DNA from: Pasteurellaceae bacterium
GTDB lineage: Bacteria; Pseudomonadota; Gammaproteobacteria; Enterobacterales; Pasteurellaceae
Direction of reading: 5' to 3'
DNA: 41,407 nucleotides
Assembly (NCBI GenBank): GCA_030528525.1
Contig: JAUMYT010000017.1
Span: 1-41,407, forward strand
Part shown: piece by piece, positions 9,475 to 17,945 of the stretch
Position numbering within the stretch: position 1 is the stretch's first letter
Layout of the letters: each line of letters opens with the position of its first letter
The notes under the pieces: model-generated
What the model was told of the DNA's origin: nothing
Database searches by the model: none
Seen by the model: the letters and a program-made list of their open reading frames with translations, nothing else
Made by a program: the position numbers and the translations under genes

Positions 9475-9584
9475 ATTTTGCATTCCATTTCGCTCATTTT
9501 ATTGCTCAAAAATGTTGTTTACCGCTAAAATACTTTCGTTTCTACTAAGTTTTGTTTATTTTTTAATGGATTGTGGGGGATAAG

Positions 9585-11285
9585 ATGAAAATATCACCGC
9601 AAATGTATCGCAATGTGGCGGATTTTTCGCCACAAACGGCGGACGTTATCATTATTGGTGGCGGTGCAACGGGGGCTGGTATTGCCCGAGATTGTGCATT
9701 ACGGGGCATTGATTGCATTTTATTGGAACGGCGAGATATTGCCACAGGGGCAACGGGGCGAAATCACGGCTTGTTGCACAGCGGAGCAAGATATGCAGTG
9801 AAAGACCGTGAATCCGCCGAAGAGTGCATTATCGAAAATAAAATCCTACGCCAAATCGCTCGCCACTGTATTGAGGAAACCGAAGGGCTATTCATTACCT
9901 TACCTGAAGATGATTTGAATTACCAAAAAACCTTTATTGACGCGTGTACCGCATCGGGCATTGAAGCGGTGGCGATTGATCCACAGCTTGCCAAAGTGAT
10001 GGAGCCGTCCGTCAATCCTGCGTTAGTCGGGGCGGTGGTCGTGCCAGATGGCTCGATTGACCCTTTCCGTTTAACTGCTTCCAATATGCTTGATGCCACC
10101 GAAAACGGGGCGAAAGTCTTTACTTATTGCGAAGTGAAAGGGCTGATCCAAGAAGGCGGAAAAGTGATTGGCGTGAAAGTGTACGATCACAAAAACCGTG
10201 TTGACCGCCAATTTTTTGCCTCGGTGGTGGTCAATGCAGGCGGCATTTGGGGGCAAGGCATTGCCGAATATGCCGACCTGAAAATCCGTATGTTCCCTGC
10301 CAAAGGGGCGTTGTTGGTAATGGGACACCGCATCAACAAAATGGTAATCAACCGTTGTCGTAACCCTGCCGATGCCGATATTCTCGTGCCAGGCGATACC
10401 ATCAGCATTATCGGCACCACGTCCAGCCGTATTCCTTACGATCAAATCGACAATATGGTCGTTACCCCTGAAGAAGTGGATATTCTGTTCCGTGAAGGCG
10501 AAAAACTCGCCCCAAGTTTACGCCATACCCGAGTGTTGCGAGCGTATGCGGGAGTGCGTCCGTTGGTGGCAAGCGATGATGATCCGTCTGGACGCAACGT
10601 CAGCCGTGGCATTGTGTTGCTTGATCACCAAGAGCGAGATGGCTTGGACGGCTTCATCACGATCACAGGTGGCAAATTGATGACCTACCGTCTGATGGCA
10701 GAATGGGCAACGGATTTAGTTTGCAAAAAATTGAACAAAACCACCGCTTGCACCACCGCTGACAAGCCATTGCCTGGTTCCAGCGAAAGCCGTGCCGAAA
10801 CCAACAGCAAAGTGATTTCGTTGCCAAGCACCATTCGTTATTCGGCCGTCTATCGCCACGGTTCTCGAGCGACTCGCTTGCTGGACAAAGAACGGCTAGA
10901 TCGCTCGCTGGTGTGCGAATGCGAAGCCGTTACCGCTGGCGAAGTGCGGTATGCGGTGGACGAATTGAGCGTAAATAATTTAGTCGATCTCCGCCGCCGC
11001 ACCCGTGTGGGAATGGGTACTTGCCAAGCGGAACTCTGTGCCTGCCGAGCCGCAGGGCTGATGAGTCGTTTTGACGTTGCCACGCCACGCCAATCCACCA
11101 CCCAACTTGCTGCCTTTATGGAAGAGCGTTGGCGTGGCATTGAGCCGATTGCGTGGGGCGATGCGATTCGGGAAGCGGAATTTACCAGTTGGATCTATTA
11201 CAGCTTGCTTGGGCTAAACGATGTGCAACCACTCACCGCACAAGAGCAACAAGCACAACAGGGGACGGACGACAATGAATTTTGA
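9585..11285 (+). CDS. glpA: anaerobic glycerol-3-phosphate dehydrogenase subunit A
   Basis: The 566-residue catalytic flavoprotein oxidises glycerol 3-phosphate to DHAP under anaerobic or microaerobic conditions. The FAD-binding loop [12 protein letters not shown] is at residues 25-36, followed by [18 protein letters not shown], as in E. coli GlpA. The C-terminal BFD-like domain has the cysteine set [10 protein letters not shown] and [12 protein letters not shown] chose the ATG at 9585, preceded by GGGGGA, over the GTG at 9573. The reading frame overlaps glpB by 11 bp, indicating translational coupling. It is read away from glpT under the shared CRP sites. Confidence 0.96.
   Translation: MKISPQMYRNVADFSPQTADVIIIGGGATGAGIARDCALRGIDCILLERRDIATGATGRNHGLLHSGARYAVKDRESAEECIIENKILRQIARHCIEETEGLFITLPEDDLNYQKTFIDACTASGIEAVAIDPQLAKVMEPSVNPALVGAVVVPDGSIDPFRLTASNMLDATENGAKVFTYCEVKGLIQEGGKVIGVKVYDHKNRVDRQFFASVVVNAGGIWGQGIAEYADLKIRMFPAKGALLVMGHRINKMVINRCRNPADADILVPGDTISIIGTTSSRIPYDQIDNMVVTPEEVDILFREGEKLAPSLRHTRVLRAYAGVRPLVASDDDPSGRNVSRGIVLLDHQERDGLDGFITITGGKLMTYRLMAEWATDLVCKKLNKTTACTTADKPLPGSSESRAETNSKVISLPSTIRYSAVYRHGSRATRLLDKERLDRSLVCECEAVTAGEVRYAVDELSVNNLVDLRRRTRVGMGTCQAELCACRAAGLMSRFDVATPRQSTTQLAAFMEERWRGIEPIAWGDAIREAEFTSWIYYSLLGLNDVQPLTAQEQQAQQGTDDNEF
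10718..10750 (-). repeat. canonical-core uptake signal inside glpA
   Basis: On the minus strand the core reads CAAGCGGTG and the 33-bp unit ends TTTTTTGCAAAC. It has the same architecture as the CAAGGGG copies but the classical C in the core. It is the best canonical-core match in the window. Confidence 0.6.
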
Positions 11286-12561
11286 TGTAGTGATTATCGG
11301 CGGCGGTCTTTCAGGGCTAACGTGTGGCATCGCCTTGCAAGAAAAGGGCAAACAATGTGTGATTATCAACAACGGGCAAGCAGCGATTGACTTCAGCTCT
11401 GGCTCAATGGATTTGCTAGGGCGTTCGACAAGGGGTGAGATCTTGCCAACTTTCTGCAAATCTTTTACTCAACTAGAAGCCGATTTGCCCCAGCACCCAT
11501 ATTGCTTGCTCGGCAAAGACAAAACGCTCGAAAAAGCTCAACAGTTTGAGCAATTAGCGAAAACGCTCAATTTAGATCTGATTGGCTCGACTGCCACCAA
11601 TCATCTGCGAGTGACGCCACTCGGCGGCTTGCGACCAACGTGGCTGTCGCCAAACAGCGTGCCAACGGTGCAAGGCAACGAGCCATTCGCTCACAAACGC
11701 ATCGCCATTCTTGGCATTGAAGGCTATCACGATTTCCAACCGCAGTTGTTGGCGGACAATCTCAAACAAAATCCACAATTTGCCGATTGTGAATTAACCA
11801 CCGCCTATTTGCACATTCCAGAGTTGGATCAGCTTCGGGATAATGCCCGTGAGTTTCGTAGCGTGAACATTGCTCAACTGCTGGAACACAAATTGGCGTT
11901 CAAAGATTTAGTCAGCGAAATCCGCCAAGCGAGCCACAATGCCGATGCCATTTTCCTGCCTGCGTGTTTTGGTTTAGATGATCAGCGTTTCTTCAACGCC
12001 TTGCAACAAGCAGTCGGCGTGGCGATTTTTGAACTGCCAACCTTGCCACCGTCCTTACTCGGCATTCGTCAGCACAAACAGCTGCGTAGCCGTTTTGAAC
12101 AGCTCGGCGGAATGATGTTTAACGGCGACCGAGCAATCAAAAGCGAGATGGAAAACGGCAAAGTGAGCAAAATTTATACGCAACTGCACCAAGAACACGG
12201 CATTCACGCCCGCCACTTCGTATTGGCATCAGGCAGTTTTTTCAGCAACGGTTTGAAAACGGAATTTGAACGCACCTTTGAACCACTATTTGAAAGCGAC
12301 ATTATCGGCTTGCCAGCTTTCGATCCGCAAAATCGAATGAGTTGGACAACGTCTCGCTTTGCCGATCCGCAACCGTATCAATCCGCAGGCGTGGCAATCA
12401 ACGCCCAATGCCAAGTGCGAAAAGACGGCGAATTTATCGACAATCTGTACGCCATCGGCAATGTAATTGGCGGTTTCAACAGCCTTGAACTCGGCTGCGG
12501 CTCTGGCGTGGCGGTGGTCACGGCGTTAGCGGTGGCGGAGGAGATTTTGAGTAAACAATAA
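11275..12561 (+). CDS. glpB: anaerobic glycerol-3-phosphate dehydrogenase subunit B
   Basis: The 428-residue flavoprotein subunit passes electrons from GlpA towards the GlpC membrane subunit. It starts with a dinucleotide-binding loop ([14 protein letters not shown]) and has [47 protein letters not shown] and [19 protein letters not shown], all matching GlpB. The start at 11275 overlaps the end of glpA. Residues around 52-62 ([11 protein letters not shown]) are encoded by a copy of the 33-bp repeat. The segment matches the length of the E. coli protein there, so it replaces rather than adds sequence. Confidence 0.95.
   Translation: MNFDVVIIGGGLSGLTCGIALQEKGKQCVIINNGQAAIDFSSGSMDLLGRSTRGEILPTFCKSFTQLEADLPQHPYCLLGKDKTLEKAQQFEQLAKTLNLDLIGSTATNHLRVTPLGGLRPTWLSPNSVPTVQGNEPFAHKRIAILGIEGYHDFQPQLLADNLKQNPQFADCELTTAYLHIPELDQLRDNAREFRSVNIAQLLEHKLAFKDLVSEIRQASHNADAIFLPACFGLDDQRFFNALQQAVGVAIFELPTLPPSLLGIRQHKQLRSRFEQLGGMMFNGDRAIKSEMENGKVSKIYTQLHQEHGIHARHFVLASGSFFSNGLKTEFERTFEPLFESDIIGLPAFDPQNRMSWTTSRFADPQPYQSAGVAINAQCQVRKDGEFIDNLYAIGNVIGGFNSLELGCGSGVAVVTALAVAEEILSKQ
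11429..11461 (+). repeat. 33-bp uptake-signal-like repeat within glpB, copy 5
   Basis: CAAGGGGTGAGATCTTG then TTTCTGCAAA, fully in coding sequence and in frame. Confidence 0.7.
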
Positions 12562-12565
12562 TAAA

Positions 12566-12629
12566 GTAGGATGGGCTTTAGCCCATCAATTCGATTAGAT
12601 TTTTTGTGATGGGCTAAAGCCCATCCTAC
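12566..12629. repeat. REP-like pair with GTAGG ends between glpB and glpC
   Basis: Both arms repeat the 7720-7794 element: GTAGGATGGGCTTTAGCCC at 12566 and its inverted partner ending in CCTAC at 12629. The spacer differs. It separates glpB from glpC in the operon. Confidence 0.85.
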
Positions 12630-12674
12630 ATAATTTTCGAACGCATTTAATTCCACATTGTGGGGAAAAATAAA

Positions 12675-13949
12675 ATGAACAACATTCAACGTTTAATCGA
12701 ACAAGCTCAACAAAATATTAATCCTGCGGTGGTGCATCATTCCTTTGATGAGAGCTTTGAAAGTTGCATTAAATGCACCGCTTGCACGGCGGTTTGCCCG
12801 GTTTCTCGGCAAAATCCGTTCTACCCAGGCCCGAAACAAGCGGGGCCTGATGGCGAGCGGTTACGCCTGAAAAGTGCCGATTTGTACGATGAAGCCTTGA
12901 AATACTGCACCAACTGCAAACGCTGTGAAATTGCCTGTCCATCTGATGTGAAAATTGGCGACATCATCGTGCGAGCCAGAAACAAACATTTGGATCGCCA
13001 AAACAAGCCACTGATGCACAAATTGCGTGATGCGGTGCTGAGTAACACTGACATTATGGGCAAAATGAACACGCCGTTCGCCCCGATTGTGAATACCATT
13101 ACAGGGCTGAAAGCGACCCGTTTCTTGCTTGAAAAAACCTTAAACGTCAGTCGCCACCGCACTTTGCCAAAATATGCTTTTGGCTCGTTCCGCAACTGGT
13201 ATCTGAAAAAACAGGCAGAACGCCAAGGGTTATACAAAGACAAAGTCGCCTACTATCACGGCTGTTATGTGAACTACAACAATCCACAGCTTGGCAAAGA
13301 GTTGATTGATGTGTTCAACGCAATGGACATCGGCGTGGTCTTGCTTGAAAAAGAGAAATGTTGTGGCTTGCCACTGTCGGTGAACGGTTTCCCAGAACGA
13401 GCCAAAGGCTTGGCGAAGTTCAATCTCAAACAGTTGGAAAAGGTGGTTGATCGTGAATTGGACGTGGTCGGCACTTCATCAAGCTGTACGATGAATTTGC
13501 GTGATGAATATCACCACGTGCTGGGAATGGATAACGCCAAAATCCGCCCACACGTGAATATCGTCACACGCTATCTGTACCAACTGTTCAACCAAGGTCG
13601 CAAGCCGAAATTCAAATCAATGCCGTTGCGGGTGGCGTATCACACCGCTTGCCACGTGGACAAAGCAGGCTGGGCACCCTACACCTTGGACGTGCTCAAA
13701 CAGATTCCAGACTTAGAGATTGTGATGTTGCCGTCCCAATGTTGCGGCATTGCTGGCACCTACGGCTTCAAAGCGGAAAATTATGATGTGTCGCAAGCGA
13801 TTGGCAATCCGCTGTTCAACCACATCAACAACGGCGGCTTTGATTATGTGATCTCCGAATGCGAAACCTGCAAATGGCAGATTGATATGTCCACCAATCT
13901 CACCTGCTTGCACCCTGTGAGCTTGCTGGCGATGGCGTTGGAGCGATAA
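12675..13949 (+). CDS. glpC: anaerobic glycerol-3-phosphate dehydrogenase subunit C
   Basis: The 424-residue iron-sulfur subunit carries electrons from GlpAB to membrane quinone. Two ferredoxin-type cysteine motifs are clear: CIKCTACTAVCP (Cys31, 34, 37, 41) and CTNCKRCEIACP (Cys78, 81, 84, 88). Two CCG-type motifs follow, EKCCGLPL and PSQCCGIAGTYG, typical of heterodisulfide-reductase-like domains. The ATG at 12675 has GTGGGG upstream; the GTG at 12660 is less likely. It ends the glpABC operon; an inverted uptake-signal pair lies between it and the convergent aldA. Confidence 0.95.
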   Translation: MNNIQRLIEQAQQNINPAVVHHSFDESFESCIKCTACTAVCPVSRQNPFYPGPKQAGPDGERLRLKSADLYDEALKYCTNCKRCEIACPSDVKIGDIIVRARNKHLDRQNKPLMHKLRDAVLSNTDIMGKMNTPFAPIVNTITGLKATRFLLEKTLNVSRHRTLPKYAFGSFRNWYLKKQAERQGLYKDKVAYYHGCYVNYNNPQLGKELIDVFNAMDIGVVLLEKEKCCGLPLSVNGFPERAKGLAKFNLKQLEKVVDRELDVVGTSSSCTMNLRDEYHHVLGMDNAKIRPHVNIVTRYLYQLFNQGRKPKFKSMPLRVAYHTACHVDKAGWAPYTLDVLKQIPDLEIVMLPSQCCGIAGTYGFKAENYDVSQAIGNPLFNHINNGGFDYVISECETCKWQIDMSTNLTCLHPVSLLAMALER

Positions 13950-13960
13950 CTAAACATTAT

Positions 13961-14008
13961 GTAGGGACGTGTTGCACACGTCCTTGGGCGTATGCAATAC
14001 GCCCCTAC
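13961..14008. repeat. second REP-like family, GTAGGGACGTG...GCCCCTAC
   Basis: Two adjacent hairpins, GGACGTG-TTG-CACACGTCC type (13961-13983) and GGGCGTAT-GCA-ATACGCCC type (13984-14008), begin with GTAGG and end with CCTAC. Architecture matches the other GTAG elements but the stem sequence differs. Confidence 0.75.
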
Positions 14009-14066
14009 AATTTAAACGATGCTTTATTTTGTGTACTTGCTACATCATACCGACAAATCAAATAAA

Positions 14067-14111
14067 CAAGGGGTCAGATCTTGCAGAAAAAGTGCAAAAT
14101 CTGACCCCTTG
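14067..14111. repeat. two overlapping inverted 33-bp repeat copies
   Basis: Copy 6a (+, 14067-14099) and copy 6b (-, 14079-14111) overlap. Their 13-bp ends CAAGGGGTCAGAT and ATCTGACCCCTTG pair around a 19-base loop. Lying between the convergent glpC and aldA stop codons, it may terminate both, as inverted uptake-signal pairs do in relatives. Confidence 0.8.
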
Positions 14112-14125
14112 ATCCCTAAGGAAAA

Positions 14126-15571
14126 TTAGACCTTATCATCAAACTGCAAGTAAACCACTTGGGTTTGGAGATATTCTTCTAAGCCGTGTTTGCCGTCAGC
14201 ACCGCCGATGCCTGATTTACGCCAGCCAGCGTGGTAGCCTTGCATTGCTTCGAAGTTTTCACGGTTCACATAGGTTTCACCGAATTTTAAGCGAGAGATG
14301 ACTTTCATCGCTTTGTTGATATTTTGGGTGTAAACGGAAGAGGTTAAGCCGTATTCGCAGTCGTTGGCAAGTTTGATCGCTTCGTCAATGGTGTCGAATG
14401 TCGCCACGGGAATGACTGGGCCGAAAATTTCTGAACGCATAATTTCCATTGAGTTATCCACGTTGTCGATAATGGTTGGTTCGAAATAGTAGCCTGTGCC
14501 TTCCACCACTTTTCCGCCCATTACTAAGCGTCCGCCTTGTTGTAATGAACGTTCCACCATTTCTTTCACTTTAACCAAGCCTTTTTCGTTCACGAGTGGC
14601 CCCATATCGATGTCATCACGCTCTAATGGGTTGCCGTAGCGAACAGCTTTCATTTTTTCGACCAATTTTGCCACGAAGGCGTCTTTGATACTGCGGTGAA
14701 CGTAGATACGTTCGGCACAGTTACACACTTGCCCTGAGTTGATAACCCGTGAGTTGACCACTGCCGTTGCCGCTAAATCTAAGTCCGCATCATCAAGCAC
14801 TAACGCAGGAGCCTTGCCGCCAAGCTCTAAATTCACTTTAATGATATTTTTGCTGGCAGCTTCCATCACTTTGTGCCCTGCTAATTGGCTACCCGTGAAC
14901 GACACCATACCTACTTTTTCGTTGGAAGAGAGTTCTGGGCCAACTTCGTTACCATAACCTGTGACTACGTTAAACACGCCTTTTGGCAAGCCAACTTTGT
15001 GGACAATTTCTGCGAACAAAATCGCATTGTTTGGGGCGTCTTCACTTGGTTTGATGACGATGGTATTGCCTGTGACCAACGCTGGTGCCGCTTTACGAGC
15101 GACAAGGAAGAACGGGAAGTTCCAAGGCAAGATGCCTGTAGTGACCCCAATCGCTTTTTTGTACAGGAAAATGTGCTCGTTCGGGCGGTCGCTTTGGATA
15201 ATTTCGCCTTCATAACGGCGTGCCCACTCTGCCATATAGTCGAGATAATCGGCGGTGAAATTCACTTCCACCAAGGAAAGGGCAAGGGTTTTCCCCATCT
15301 CTTCGGTAATGGTGCGAGCGATTTCGTCGGCACGCTCACGAATACCGTTAGCAATTAAACGCAAGTATTTTCCACGCTCAACCGCCGGCAATCTTTCCCA
15401 CGCTTCTTGTGCGTTGTCGGCGGCATCAATGGCGATTTTGGCATCAATGTCGCTCGCACGTGGCACGGTGGATACCACTTGCTCAGTAGCTGGATTATAG
15501 ACTTCAAAAGTATGTCCGTGGGCGGCGTCCACAAACGCACCGTTGATATACATTTTATATTGCTTAGCCAT
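14126..15571 (-). CDS. aldA: aldehyde dehydrogenase, probable lactaldehyde dehydrogenase
   Basis: The 481-residue NAD-dependent enzyme closely follows E. coli AldA in length and motifs: MAKQYKMYINGAFV, GITTGILPWNFP-like GVTTGILPWNFPFFL, LELGGKAPALV with the general-base Glu, and GQVCNCAERIYV with the catalytic Cys. In this context it would oxidise L-lactaldehyde, released by FucA, to L-lactate. The ATG at 15571 has CAGGAGA upstream; the 12-residue extension is not conserved. It is a separate unit with its own CRP site about 150 bp upstream. Another aldehyde substrate such as glycolaldehyde is possible. Confidence 0.9.
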   Translation of the reverse strand: MAKQYKMYINGAFVDAAHGHTFEVYNPATEQVVSTVPRASDIDAKIAIDAADNAQEAWERLPAVERGKYLRLIANGIRERADEIARTITEEMGKTLALSLVEVNFTADYLDYMAEWARRYEGEIIQSDRPNEHIFLYKKAIGVTTGILPWNFPFFLVARKAAPALVTGNTIVIKPSEDAPNNAILFAEIVHKVGLPKGVFNVVTGYGNEVGPELSSNEKVGMVSFTGSQLAGHKVMEAASKNIIKVNLELGGKAPALVLDDADLDLAATAVVNSRVINSGQVCNCAERIYVHRSIKDAFVAKLVEKMKAVRYGNPLERDDIDMGPLVNEKGLVKVKEMVERSLQQGGRLVMGGKVVEGTGYYFEPTIIDNVDNSMEIMRSEIFGPVIPVATFDTIDEAIKLANDCEYGLTSSVYTQNINKAMKVISRLKFGETYVNRENFEAMQGYHAGWRKSGIGGADGKHGLEEYLQTQVVYLQFDDKV

Positions 15572-15723
15572 AAGGTTCTCCTGTTTGGGTTGAACGATGA
15601 AAATCATCAGGAAATGAACGTTTGCGACATCAGCACAAACGCCCGCTAAATTGGAGAAATAGTAGCCAAAATCGTGAGCAATGGAATCAATTTATGCAAA
15701 TTGTTGGATTTTAGTTAACTTTT

Positions 15724-15739
15724 TGTGAAACAGGTCACA
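15724..15739. promoter_or_regulatory. perfect CRP site upstream of aldA
   Basis: TGTGA-AACAGG-TCACA, 153 bp upstream of the aldA start codon. Confidence 0.75.
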
Positions 15740-15752
15740 AAACGACTATCCA

Positions 15753-15785
15753 CAAGGGGGCGAGCAATGCCCGATTTTTGCAAAT
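15753..15785 (+). repeat. 33-bp uptake-signal-like repeat, copy 7
   Basis: CAAGGGGGCGAG with CGATTTTTGCAAAT at the end. First of three copies within 160 bp. Confidence 0.7.
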
Positions 15786-15816
15786 GTTGTGGAGAAACGG
15801 GCAAGATTGAAAAATG

Positions 15817-15849
15817 CTTTGCATTTTTTTGCTCAGATCTTACCCCTTG
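15817..15849 (-). repeat. 33-bp uptake-signal-like repeat, copy 8
   Basis: Minus strand CAAGGGGTAAGATCTGAG, ending in AAAAATGCAAAG. It faces copy 7 as an inverted pair. Confidence 0.7.
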
Positions 15850-15879
15850 TTGCCAGTCTTGTTCCAATGAGTCGCCTTG

Positions 15880-15912
15880 CAAGGGGGTGAGAAACGCAGA
15901 CATTTTGCAAAA
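15880..15912 (+). repeat. 33-bp uptake-signal-like repeat, copy 9
   Basis: CAAGGGGGTGAGAAA, then CATTTTGCAAAA. The A run at its end is also the T run of the neighbouring minus-strand terminator. Confidence 0.85.
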
Positions 15913-15915
15913 AAA

Positions 15916-15946
15916 GAGCATCTCAGCTATATGCGTTGAGATGCTC
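15916..15946 (-). terminator. terminator of the sugar ABC operon
   Basis: GAGCATCTCA (15916-15925) and TGAGATGCTC (15937-15946) form a perfect 10-bp stem, followed on the minus strand by seven T residues. It is 22 bp past the binding-protein stop codon. Confidence 0.9.
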
Positions 15947-15968
15947 GGAATCTTAGAAAATCATTCGA

Positions 15969-16916
15969 TTAGTAAAGTACGCCTTTCGCTTCGTCTGAAT
16001 CAATGTTTTCTTTGGTCACATAAACGACACCGGTGTCGATGAATTTCTCCAGTTTTTCGCCTTTGAGCAATTTACCGATAGAGTCTACGCCTTTGTAACC
16101 CATTTGGAAGGAAGATTGCACCACGATGCCGTCTAACGTTCCGTCACGCACGAAGTTTTGCAGGTCGGAGTTACCGTCAAAGCCGACTGCCACAATTTTA
16201 CCCGCAAAACCTTTTTGTTTCACCGCACGTGCCATACCGACTGCGGTTGGCTCGTTCGCTCCGAAGATCGCCGCTAAATCTGGGTTAGCTCCTAAGACGT
16301 CTTCCGTTTGGTTTAATGCCGTTGCCATTTCAGAATTTGAGTAGTATGGGCCAACTAATTGGTACTCTGCTTTCGCTTTGACTGCGTCAACAAAGCCGCC
16401 AGTACGTTCAATCGCAGATTGTGCCCCTTGGGTGAAGGACATCACGGCCACTTTGCCGCCTTTGACTTTCGCTAATAATTTTTCAGCGGCTAATGCACCG
16501 GCTGCACGGTTGTCTGTAGCAAGGAAAGATTGGAAGTATTTGTCTGCATTTTGAAGACCTGAATCAATTAACACCACAGGAATGCCGTTTTCATAGGCCT
16601 TTTTCACTGATGGAACAAGTGCAACTGGATCAGATGGGGCTAATACGATCCCAGCTACTTTACGATTGATGGCGTTTTCTACCATATTCACTTGAGCATC
16701 AATCGCCGTTTCTGCATCAGGACCTTGGAAGTTGATTTGGTATTTGCCACCTAAATCGGTTTCTGCGGCTTTCGCCCCTTTTTGTACATTTTGCCAGAAA
16801 GTTGAGTTAGCGGATTTGACAATCACTGCGATTTCTTGCGATTTTGCCCACGCAGAGCCTGCAAATAGCGTTGATAAACCCAATACGGTTGCCGTGACGA
16901 TTGCTAATTTTTTCAT
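15969..16916 (-). CDS. sugar ABC transporter periplasmic binding protein
   Basis: This 315-residue protein has a cleavable signal peptide ending in GSAWA (about residue 24), followed by the type I periplasmic-binding-protein fold of the RbsB/LacI family: EIAVIVKSANSTFWQ, GIVLAPSDPVALVP, IPVVLIDSGL, AIFGANEPTAVG and VGFDGNSDLQ. It captures a monosaccharide in the periplasm and delivers it to the permease 19 bp upstream. RBS AGGAG precedes the ATG. Substrate is not readable from motifs; the location between aldA and fucIKUA, with no fucP permease seen, points to L-fucose. A ribose- or other pentose-type ligand is the alternative. Confidence 0.9.
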   Translation of the reverse strand: MKKLAIVTATVLGLSTLFAGSAWAKSQEIAVIVKSANSTFWQNVQKGAKAAETDLGGKYQINFQGPDAETAIDAQVNMVENAINRKVAGIVLAPSDPVALVPSVKKAYENGIPVVLIDSGLQNADKYFQSFLATDNRAAGALAAEKLLAKVKGGKVAVMSFTQGAQSAIERTGGFVDAVKAKAEYQLVGPYYSNSEMATALNQTEDVLGANPDLAAIFGANEPTAVGMARAVKQKGFAGKIVAVGFDGNSDLQNFVRDGTLDGIVVQSSFQMGYKGVDSIGKLLKGEKLEKFIDTGVVYVTKENIDSDEAKGVLY

Positions 16917-16935
16917 ATGAGATCTCCTATGTAGA

Positions 16936-17934
16936 TTATTTTTTGCCCAGTTTTTTCGATTGACGCAGCTGGTCTAACGACACGGCTACGATAATCACCA
17001 AACCGATAACAATCATTTGTACAAACGATGAGACGCCATTCATATTCAAACCATTACGGAGTACACCGATAATGAATGACCCGATTAACGTGCCAGGGAT
17101 AGTACCCACACCGCCCATCAACGATGTTCCCCCGACGACTGCACTTGCAATTGCATCTAATTCAAACGCCACACCGCCATTTGGTTGTGCAGTGACTAAA
17201 CGTGATGCAAGGATTACGCCTGCTAAACCAGAGAGTAAACCACTGGCAACATAAGCATAAATTTTGACGACATTGGTTTTGATACCTGATAAACGTGCCG
17301 CTTCTTCATTGGAGCCGATGGCGTAAATGTAGCGACCGACTTTTAATTTAGTTAAAGCAAAAGTAAATAAGATAGTGATGAAGATCATAATGATCACAGG
17401 ATACGGAATGCCTGCAAATACTACTTTTGGTAAGCCATTCGCTCCTTCTTCTACAATTTTGAATAAAGCACCGTTACCGAGTTCTGAGAAGGCTTCTGGC
17501 ATACCTGAAACTGGGGCAGCATTGGTCACATATAATGCCACGCCACGCGCCACCATCATCATCCCTAAGGTAGCGATAAATGGGGGTAATTTCATTCGGG
17601 TAACCAATACTCCATTGATTAAGCCACAGATTCCGCCAACTAAGATGCCTAATACCATACCGATTGGTACAGGTAATCCTGCATTGACGAGCATTGCCGC
17701 TGCCACACCAGAGAGAGCAACCACCGAACCTGTACTCAGGTCAATACCGCCTGTTAAGATCACACAGGTTGCCCCAATACCGATTAAAGCAATGGTCGAT
17801 GTCTGCAAGCCGACGGTCATAATGTTGTTAGAGGTAAAGAAGTATTCGTTGGTCACGCTGAAAAAGATGACTAATAAAATCAATCCTGCCAACGCTGCCA
17901 TTTTACGCAGTATATCTTTGTATTTATCGCTCAT
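16936..17934 (-). CDS. sugar ABC transporter permease (RbsC family)
   Basis: The 332-residue inner-membrane protein has about eight to ten hydrophobic helices and the RbsC-family features GIGATCVILTGGIDLSTGSV, TRMKLPPFIATLGMM and YAIGSNEEAARLSGI, the last being the cytoplasmic EAA-like loop that contacts the ATPase. FELDAIASAVVGGTSLMGG near the C-terminus is also typical. It sits 11 bp after the ATPase gene and 19 bp before the binding-protein gene, so the three form one operon. Substrate, probably L-fucose, is inferred from the neighbourhood only. Confidence 0.9.
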   Translation of the reverse strand: MSDKYKDILRKMAALAGLILLVIFFSVTNEYFFTSNNIMTVGLQTSTIALIGIGATCVILTGGIDLSTGSVVALSGVAAAMLVNAGLPVPIGMVLGILVGGICGLINGVLVTRMKLPPFIATLGMMMVARGVALYVTNAAPVSGMPEAFSELGNGALFKIVEEGANGLPKVVFAGIPYPVIIMIFITILFTFALTKLKVGRYIYAIGSNEEAARLSGIKTNVVKIYAYVASGLLSGLAGVILASRLVTAQPNGGVAFELDAIASAVVGGTSLMGGVGTIPGTLIGSFIIGVLRNGLNMNGVSSFVQMIVIGLVIIVAVSLDQLRQSKKLGKK

Positions 17935-17945
17935 TTTGTGGCTCC

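Noticed and set aside
15725-16042. 105-codon plus-strand open frame
   Set aside because: It consists of uptake-signal repeats, a terminator and the antisense of the binding-protein gene; no family features.
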